A model generated the notes under the pieces. That model was not told the origin of the DNA. It saw only the letters and a program-made list of their open reading frames with translations, and searched no databases. A stretch of DNA of 64,000 nt, taken from Shewanella eurypsychrophilus. GTDB taxonomy: Bacteria; Pseudomonadota; Gammaproteobacteria; Enterobacterales; Shewanellaceae. A program made the position numbers and the translations under genes. The stretch lies in assembly GCF_007004545.3 (NCBI RefSeq), contig NZ_CP045503.2, positions 4,868,102-4,932,101 on the forward strand, read 5' to 3'. This document shows positions 35,610-44,000 of this stretch, piece after piece (within the stretch, counting starts at the first letter, position 1; each line of letters begins with the position of its first letter).

Positions 35610-36353
35610 TTAAAATCTATAGTCCAGGTATATCCCAAGCTGATCGAATCCATCTCCTTGTATTTCTAAGTGATGCCAGTCAAACCTTACATTCGCCTTA
35701 TCTGATAATCGATATTTAACGCCTAAGCCTAGGTAAGGAGAAAGTCCATCTTCACTGCGGCTATCCGATATGCTGCTTGTCCTCTCATCTCGCCAACTAT
35801 AGGCTCCTAGATAAACCTGACTTGAAATTGCAGACGATAGATCCAAGTTATAACCTAAGTTTGCTCCCCAGCCTGAGTATAATCGGGTTTGATAAGCGGG
35901 GGACGTGTAAGGGATATCACTGCTATTAACGAAAGTGTAACTATCCAGCGATGACCTGACTCCACCAACTTCAATTGATTCAAATGAAACTTGCCATTTT
36001 GGCGTGAATTTATAACCAATCTCTAAAGGGCTACGACCACCATTGAGTTTAAGATCTAAGGTCAACTTCTGCTGTTGGTCATTAGGCACGTCAGAAACTA
36101 GATATGGAGTCGATCCCAAAATAAACCTATTAACTCTTGTCTCATTGGCTGAGGTCTGAAAAATAAACAAACAACATAAGATCCCCAACCAAGCAAAGGG
36201 AAAGGATAACCATTTATTGCTTGGTGATTCTTTGGCAGCTTTCTTATTCAGAGCCATATTTCTACGGGTATGGTTGACTAGAATCAAACTAAGAACCGAG
36301 AGCCCCCTGACAATATAGTTAGGATTATCTCTGCTGATTATTGACGTTTTCAT
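35610..36353 (-). CDS. Outer-membrane beta-barrel protein with extended signal sequence
   Basis: A 247-residue protein. About 70 N-terminal residues hold two hydrophobic stretches; the second (FAWLGILCCLFIFQTSA) is followed by a likely cleavage site. The mature part (about 170 residues) alternates polar and aromatic residues in about eight strands and ends in an aromatic residue (LDYRF), as in OmpW/OmpA-like eight-stranded barrels. It resembles the barrel at the end of the 2610-residue protein (shared closing pattern W-x-H-x-E ... D-x-x-G). The frame extends upstream, but MKTSII at 36353 has TGGAGT 8 bases before it. It is the last gene of the DUF4347 locus. Confidence 0.72.
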   Translation of the reverse strand: MKTSIISRDNPNYIVRGLSVLSLILVNHTRRNMALNKKAAKESPSNKWLSFPFAWLGILCCLFIFQTSANETRVNRFILGSTPYLVSDVPNDQQQKLTLDLKLNGGRSPLEIGYKFTPKWQVSFESIEVGGVRSSLDSYTFVNSSDIPYTSPAYQTRLYSGWGANLGYNLDLSSAISSQVYLGAYSWRDERTSSISDSRSEDGLSPYLGLGVKYRLSDKANVRFDWHHLEIQGDGFDQLGIYLDYRF

Positions 36354-36548
36354 GATGCACTCCATTGGCAATATGCAGTTAGATAATACGTTGCAATAGC
36401 TAAGCCAACTCGGTAGCCCGTCCAATTTTCAATAGCTTACTTGTAAGGTAAATAAATCGACAAAATTCTTACACCTTATGGAGTGGCAAAATGCAAAATG
36501 AGGAGCCAGAAAGACTCCTCATAAAAATGTCAACCAACACTCTAAGTG

Positions 36549-37316
36549 TTAGGGTTGATGAACAGCTTGATTGAGTCCTCGACTAGCTTTAGACGCTAAC
36601 TCAATATCTCTAATCTGATACTCTAATTTCCAGGCTCGGCCTTCACTGAGTTCACCGTTAATATCCACTGCCCGACTAACATTTAGAGATGTTAAATCAG
36701 CTAATGTGTCAACAAAATGCTTCTCTAGTCGCCCAGAGGTTAGGTTGCATCCATATAAGCTTAATTCGGTTCCTTGGTTGAAATATGTCGATACTTCACG
36801 CATTAGAGGTGCTTTCTCGATAATGTAATATTTATCGACCCACCTGCCGGCAAGTAAAAGAGCGCTCGTAGAAGCGTGGGAAATAATGGAGATACTTGAC
36901 ACTCGTCCAGTCTGTTCAACGGCAGTTAAAATCTGCTGCAGAGGTTCCAGACTTGGCTGAAGGAAAACAACTTTGGGGTAACTTATTATCCCCCGCTGCT
37001 GCTTAGCCTTAGTATCAAGCGCTGCGACTAACATCTGCGGATCATGCACTGCGAGATCGATAATAATAAGATCCCTTTCCAAGTACTCATGTTTCGCATG
37101 CTTCGAATCATCGACCGCCAACAGCGGCTGACTATAAAAAAAGCAGGTGGCAATCAAGAAAGTACAAGTAAAGAGTCCTATACCATGAGTATCTTGAGGA
37201 GGTGATTGAGTGAGAATCTTACGAGTGTCAGCAAAGATCACTCTAACTACATTCACTACTTTTAGGTGGATTAAGCTTGAAATGCATCTGAACCATTGAC
37301 TCAACAGAGACTTCAT
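36549..37316 (-). CDS. Solo DUF4347 domain protein with extended signal sequence
   Basis: A protein of about 255 residues. It has a long N-terminal region with a late hydrophobic signal segment (FTCTFLIATCFFYSQPLLA), then a single DUF4347 domain (about 85-235). It aligns with the N-terminal domain of the giant protein upstream over most of its length: SHAS..AL.L.GRW.DK.YI, then LYGCNL.SG and W.LEYQ. His and Cys are separated by 42 residues in both. DUF4347 normally sits at the N-terminus of very large cadherin-repeat proteins; here nothing follows it. The start MKSLLSQ at 37316 (TTGGAGT upstream) is preferred over the ATG four codons earlier. Confidence 0.75.
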   Translation of the reverse strand: MKSLLSQWFRCISSLIHLKVVNVVRVIFADTRKILTQSPPQDTHGIGLFTCTFLIATCFFYSQPLLAVDDSKHAKHEYLERDLIIIDLAVHDPQMLVAALDTKAKQQRGIISYPKVVFLQPSLEPLQQILTAVEQTGRVSSISIISHASTSALLLAGRWVDKYYIIEKAPLMREVSTYFNQGTELSLYGCNLTSGRLEKHFVDTLADLTSLNVSRAVDINGELSEGRAWKLEYQIRDIELASKASRGLNQAVHQP

Positions 37317-37548
37317 AGTCAACTCCAATAATATTGTGTTATCTACTCCTCATTAATGTGCATAGACCATACCAAAATAACCAATTCAATAGTTTTCATT
37401 AACTTAGGCGAAACACCAATAATTAAAATTGGTATTCCGCAACAGAATGCACAGCAAATTGCAAAAAACGTCACCAATATTGGAATTTAGTAGACTCAAC
37501 TCAGAAAGCGTACCAGCAGATGTCAGATCAGCTTAGCCACCTAAATAG

Positions 37549-37998
37549 TTAAAGTGGTGCGGCCTTATACTCTAGTGAAATGACCCAATCGCGCCTTTGC
37601 TCCTGTTCATTCACCCAAGTAAAGCAGTAGGTTTGATCTGATTGAGTATTAAAATGACTGCTTAGACTCGACTGCTCATCCTCATCAAAAGCGAGTAAAA
37701 CCTCTTCGCCTTGGTGATAGTGCACGCTAAACAGTGTTACCTCAGCCGATGTGTAATTAAAACTTACTCTGTACAGGGAAGGAATTTCGACACACTTTTC
37801 AATCATGGTACCCGCCGACTTTCGCATTAGCAGCTCCACATGTGAACTAATTATTTGTCCTGTTTCCATGTCATGAGACGCTTCATGGGCATAGCCTTTC
37901 AATGCAAGCATACCCACACAAAGTGCACCAGATAAACTAAATAACGCTGACCCAGAAACTATTCTCATCATCATCCCTAATTTTCTTCTAATAACCAT
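37549..37998 (-). CDS. Small exported protein within the DUF4347 locus
   Basis: A protein of up to 149 residues with a signal peptide (hydrophobic SGSALFSLSGALCVGMLALKG, cut near AHA/YAHEA) and a mature beta-rich part of about 110 residues with two Cys residues. I do not recognise a family. The start is uncertain: ATG 37998 has GAGG only 3-4 bases upstream, while the third of a triplet of ATGs near 37968 is well spaced from AGGG. It begins 23 bases after the end of the giant gene, so it is co-transcribed and could act on the same surface protein; inference. Confidence 0.6.
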   Translation of the reverse strand: MVIRRKLGMMMRIVSGSALFSLSGALCVGMLALKGYAHEASHDMETGQIISSHVELLMRKSAGTMIEKCVEIPSLYRVSFNYTSAEVTLFSVHYHQGEEVLLAFDEDEQSSLSSHFNTQSDQTYCFTWVNEQEQRRDWVISLEYKAAPL

Positions 37999-38021
37999 TC
38001 GCCTCTATATATGCCGTAAAT

Positions 38022-41000
38022 CTAAAATAGAAATTGCATACCTGCACCGATCAAATCACGGCTCGTATCATCTAGTTCAACATGGCTCCATTGCACTGAG
38101 AAACGAATAGTTTTAGTTAATGCATACTCTAAACCTAGTCCTCCATAGAAAGAATTTCCATCCTGTTCACTTGTTGCAACCTGCTGAGTATCAATATCAT
38201 AGGATTTATAATCTGCTTGCCAGCTCAGCAGTCCCCCGTGCAACAACACGCTAAAATCACTAGCAAACTGATATCTATAACCTAAATTAAGCCCTACTCC
38301 CTTTGCTGAGTTAGGGTAAAACTGACTCGCCGCGGCATAAAATGCTTGTGGGTTATCTGTTTCACCTTTAATTCTGACACTCACCTCACCTAAGTCGACA
38401 TACTCCAACGTTGCAGACCAATTAGCAGTAAACGCATAACCTATACCTAACTTCCAACCTGTAGTAGAGCTATCTAATTCAATAACTTCAGCCGTCAACT
38501 CGGCATCGGCAAGCAAGGTATTAATGTCACTTGTCCCTTCAGATGTTTGAGACTGTCCATATAAGCCAGATATAAACCAGCCCACCAGCTCGTCATCCCC
38601 AGATTCATTGTCTGCGGCTGTGGCGTTTAGAGAAAATACGGAGACGAAGAAGAACAGGGGCAAATAGGCTAATCTGTGCAAATATTTATGCTTGTGAGTC
38701 AAAAGCTGTTTATTCAGTAGCAAGATTATGTTCAAGGTTTGATTTCTAAATAAGCCAGTTACCAGCAATAAATACAAAATAATGATCTGCATGCTTCCTC
38801 CAGATGAGGCTCCGCCTCCCTCGGTTAAAATTTCGACTTCAACACTGGTATCAGTTTCAGTGGTTACAGGCTCTGACTCCTCTTGGATCAAGCAACCAGT
38901 GATACTAACTGCACCATTAGCTATTTCATCGGCGTCATTAACACCACCATCCAGAATGATCAGCTGTAAACACCAATCTCCTTGATTAAGCCCTTCTGAA
39001 TACTCATCCGAACCCGGCGGTGGACAATAACCTGCAGACCCAGGTGCAGACATAAGTTGGTTATCTCCATTAGTTTCAAAGGTAAACCAGCCTTTATCAT
39101 GAATAAAGTGGCGATAACCTGAGTGCTCAGGCACTGGATTTCGCTGTGGAATAACAATACTCACGACTTGGCTATGCTCAGACAGTTCAATCGCTTCTAT
39201 ATTAAACACACCACCAACATCGACGAAGCCCCCGGGCGCTATACCTTGTAAGTTAGCTTGAATATCAGAGCCAGCCACTTGTGCCCCTAAGTAAACTCCC
39301 GACATGGCATATTGACCTAAACGACAATCGATACCCGATTCACACTCCACCAAATAGGATTCGGTATTGGCGATTCTTTCAGGTAACACATTTCCTGCGC
39401 TGATAGGATCTAAGTAATCGGGGATACCGTCGCCATCAGAGTCCACTAAACCTTCCTCAATATCAGTGACTCCATCACCATCAGAGTCCTCAGAAGTTAA
39501 CACGGGTAATTGCTCTGAGACTCGAACTCTAAGCTCATTAAAATGGCTCAAATTAGGCACACCATCATCTGTTACTGTCACTCTCACGGTATAGACCCCC
39601 TCAACTAATCCACTGGGGTCAAAGTACCAAGTCTCTAACTTAGAACCGTTAACTCCTGATTGGGAAACGTTTTGTATAACGCCTTGGCCTTCAAAGAGTT
39701 GAACATCCTGTAGTTCACTGTCTGTCAAACTCCAATCCAGTGTATGGCTATTTAGGCTATTGGGATCGGTATAATTAGCCTTAATTTCAACGGCGCCATC
39801 CACTTGTGCCACCCAAGTCCTCTTCTCATCAAATTGGTAAGAGGAAAGCTGTACCTCTGGTGCCAGATTATCTAAGGTAATCGTGACATAGTGTTCTTTC
39901 TTACTGCCCAGATTGAATTGGTCATCCAGATGAATAGATACCTGCTCATTCTGTTCAATATCAAAAGTATTAAACTCTAAGGTCTGTGCAATTTGCCCCG
40001 ACTCAAATACCACCACACCGCTATTTAGATCATGATGTAACCCCTCAACTGCATTTCCACCAACCTTGTAAGCAACCGTTAGAGGGTATTGGGGAGATAA
40101 CCCATTGAGGTGAACTGAAACAGAGACTCGATTACCTTGGCTAACGATTTGATCTTGGGCTAAGGAGATAAGCGGACGAACATAGATATTCTGCAGCTGC
40201 TCACTCATATTTCCGGCAGCATCGATTGCAGTCCACAGCACTTGATAGCTACCAGGTTTAAGCAGAGGCTGATCACTTACCATGCTGTGACTTAAATCTT
40301 GGCAGCAAGCCTGCCTTACACCATCAATGTAGTCATATGCTTGCGCAGTCCCTAAGTCCACTTGAGTAAATAGACCTATTGCATCTAGCCAAATATCTGC
40401 AGGAGCAATTAACTCAGGCGCCACATCATCAATATACAGATCTGTACCTGCCAGCCACTCATCATAGTTACTCATGCCATCACCATCAGCATCTCCAGCA
40501 GCATCACTGCCGTCAAACGGATCGAGTCCAAGCTCAAGCTCGACTGCATCAGGTATGCCATCTCCATCAGAATCTAAGATTACAACTTCAATATAGAATG
40601 ACTCCAGAGTGACAGTTTCCAGCCCATCAGTGACTGAGATCACTATCGGTCCATAATCTCCAACATCTTGATACTCAGGGCTACCTGACACCATGCCAGT
40701 TTCAGGGGTAAATGTGGCCCATACAGGTAAACCAGAGATGCTAAAGGCTAAAGTATCATTGTCTATATCTAGGCTTACGGGAACAAATTGATACCCCTCT
40801 CCTTGCAACACTTGAGTCGCTGGAGAACCCGATATTTCTGGTGAATCATTGACGGCGTTAACTTCAATGAAGACAAGTGCAGGAGATGAAATATCACCAG
40901 AGTCATCACTCACTTGATAGCTAAAACTATCACTGCCATTGAAGTTGCGGTTTGGTGTGTAATCAACACTTCCATCACTATTCACCTCAAGCTCACCGTA

Positions 41001-44000
41001 AGCAGGCATACTCAAGATAACGACACTGCTGATATCCAAACTACCGTCTAGGTCCGAATCATTAGCTAAAATGTTGATTGTTGCAGCACTGTCCTCATCA
41101 ACCACAGCCAAGTCATCTTGGACTATAGGTTTATCATTGATGCTATCGATACTAATTTGGACTTGCGCTTGACTACTAGCAGCTTGATTATCTTCAATTT
41201 GATAACTAAAACTGTCTGGTCCATAGTAGTTTTCATCGGGGATGTACCTCAGCAGTCCGCTAGGCAACACGCTCACAGAACCATGCTCAGGCTCAGTAAT
41301 GACTCTCAAGCTAGCAAGTACTAATTGACCATCAACATCACTGTCATTACCCAGTACATTGATATCATTCACGCCATCTTCAACCAGCTCAGCAATATCA
41401 TCTTGCAGTCTCGGTGCATCGTTGACAGATGTAACGCTTATATTCACATTACCAGGTAAAGAGACGGCGCCTTCATTGTCTTTAACTGTGTAGCTAAAGC
41501 TATCATTACCAAAGAAATCAGCGCTTGGTGTATAGCTCACCTCACCCGCTTCAGAGATGCTCACGACACCATGAGCCGGCGCACTAAAGAGTACGACTGA
41601 GTCTGTATCGATTATCGAATCTAGATCTGTATCATTATCGGTGAGCGTGAAGCTAATGCTTTGATCTTCTTTGGTGGAAGTTGAATCTCCAACTGCAACA
41701 GGTGCATCATTGATGCCCTCAACATTGAGCGTGACATCGACGGCAGGGCTGATGGCACCAAGCATATCCGCAACGGTATAACTGAAGCTGTCAGGTCCAA
41801 CATAGTTGCTATCAGGCTGATAACTGAGCACACCGTCATTATCAACTAGTTGCCCATGAAGCGGTGCTTGAACTATCGCGACGGAGTGAATATCTATCGA
41901 GGAGTTTTCGCTATCCGCATCATCAATATCGATATCGTTTTCCAGAACAGCAATATCTAAGATGATATCTTCATCGACGTTAGCAAAATCAGGCTGCGGC
42001 CTCGGCGCATCATTCACCGCTGCGACCGTGATACTCACTGAGGCGATATTAGACACCTCACCTTCGGCATCAGACACTTGATAGCTAAACATGTCACTAC
42101 CGTTAAAATCGGCAATGGGAGTTAAGGTCACTACACCATTTTCCACACTTGCACTCATATGCTCAGGAGAGTCGATCAAAATTGCACTTGCTGGATTGAG
42201 GGAAAACTCAACATCACTATCATTGTGAAGCAGGTTAAACTGTAGGCTAGTATCCTCATTAACATTAATTAGATCATTTTCGGCAACAGGCTTATCGTTC
42301 ACCGACACAATATCGATAGTGACGACCGCACTTGCTTGCCCGCCATTACCATCTTCAACATGGTAATTAATCGTATCACTGCCGTTATAGTTTACATCTG
42401 GGGTGTAGCGCACGCTTCCCCCACTCAGCTCAACCAGCTCGCCGTGTGCTCCCAGCTCTAGTATCAGAGTAAGCTCATCGTTATCCACATCGCTGTCATT
42501 GGCTAATAAATCGATGGTAACCGATAAGTCCTCCTCGACACTGACATAGTCATCCAGCGCAATAGGTAGGTCATTGATTGGCTCGACGGTAATGGATAGT
42601 TGAGCTTGCGCAGTGCCGCCATGACCGTCATCAAGGGTGTAAGTTAGGCTGTCGACTCCATAGAAATTCTGTTCAGGGATATAATGAATACTGCCATCTA
42701 GCCCAACAGACACCTGCCCATGAGCCGGTGATTGCGCCGATACCACCAGCAGATCGTTATCAAGGTCGCTATCATTTTGCAGGACTTGTACCGTCACACT
42801 CGTATCTTCATCCAGGGTTACGGCATCGTTTAGCGCAAGTGGAGCATCATTAATACTCGTCACTAAAACAGAGATAGTCGCACTTGCAGTGCCACCATTG
42901 CCGTCATCTATGCTGTAGCTGAAACTATCTGAACCATTAAAATTAGCATTTGGCGTGTATAGAACCAGATCAAATGCAGTCACAGAAACACTGCCACTTG
43001 AAGCGCCCTGTACCGTTACCGTTAAACTGTCACCGTCAATATCTGTATCATTGAGTAAAACGGGTATTGATACTGAAGCATCTTCATCTAGCGTTGCACT
43101 GTCATTCACCGCGATGGGGTTATCATTTACCGCATTCACTATCACGCTTAATAACGCCGAATCCTGCCCACCATGACCATCGTTTATGGTATAGGTTATA
43201 GCGTCACTACCATTGAAATCAGCATCCGGTACGTAGTTAATGCTGCCATCTGCTTCTACACTGGCTTGTCCGTGATCTGGTTGAGTAACCGATACCGTTA
43301 AAGGGTGGTTTTCTAAATCGCTATCATTGTCTAATACTGCATAATTTAGTGAACTATCCTCATCAACACTTGCTGTATCAGCATTAGCAATTGGAGCATC
43401 ATTAACACTTAAAACCGTTAAACTGACGCTAGCTGTATCGCTGCCACCGAGCCCGTCACTGATGATATAACTAAATGAATCTGTGCCATAAAAATCTGCA
43501 TTAGGCATATAGGTCACGATATTATTGACCAGACTCAACTGCCCAGAATTCGCTGCTGTCAATGTAATAGCCAAGGCATCGCCATCGGGCTCACTATCAT
43601 TATCCAGTAAATCGAGAAGGGTAATAGTATCTTCATTAATATTGAAAGCGTCATCGACAGCTACTGGACTAGCATTCACTGTGACTAAAATATTGGCACT
43701 TGCCACCGAGCCGATGCCGTCGGAAATAACATAAGAGATAGTATCTAAACCACTGAAGTCCGTATCCGGTGTATAGGTGATAGTGCTATCCGCATTTAGC
43801 ACTACAGTGCCATTAGGTGCATTATATTGGGTGATAGTTAGAGGGTCACCATCGGGATCTGAGTCATTAGATAACACATCTAAGGTTATCGCCTCGCCTT
43901 GCTGAGTAAATCCAGCATCGTCTTGTGCAATAGGTGCTTCATTGACGATAACTAAGTTAACTGAAGCTTCTGAGCTAATGCCATTGCTATCTTTGGCACT

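Noticed and set aside
40850..43945. Regular DNA repetition of about 280 bp, considered as a tandem repeat or CRISPR-like array
   Set aside because: The repeats are in frame, diverged at DNA level and encode the eleven cadherin-like domains. No short identical direct repeats with spacers are present.
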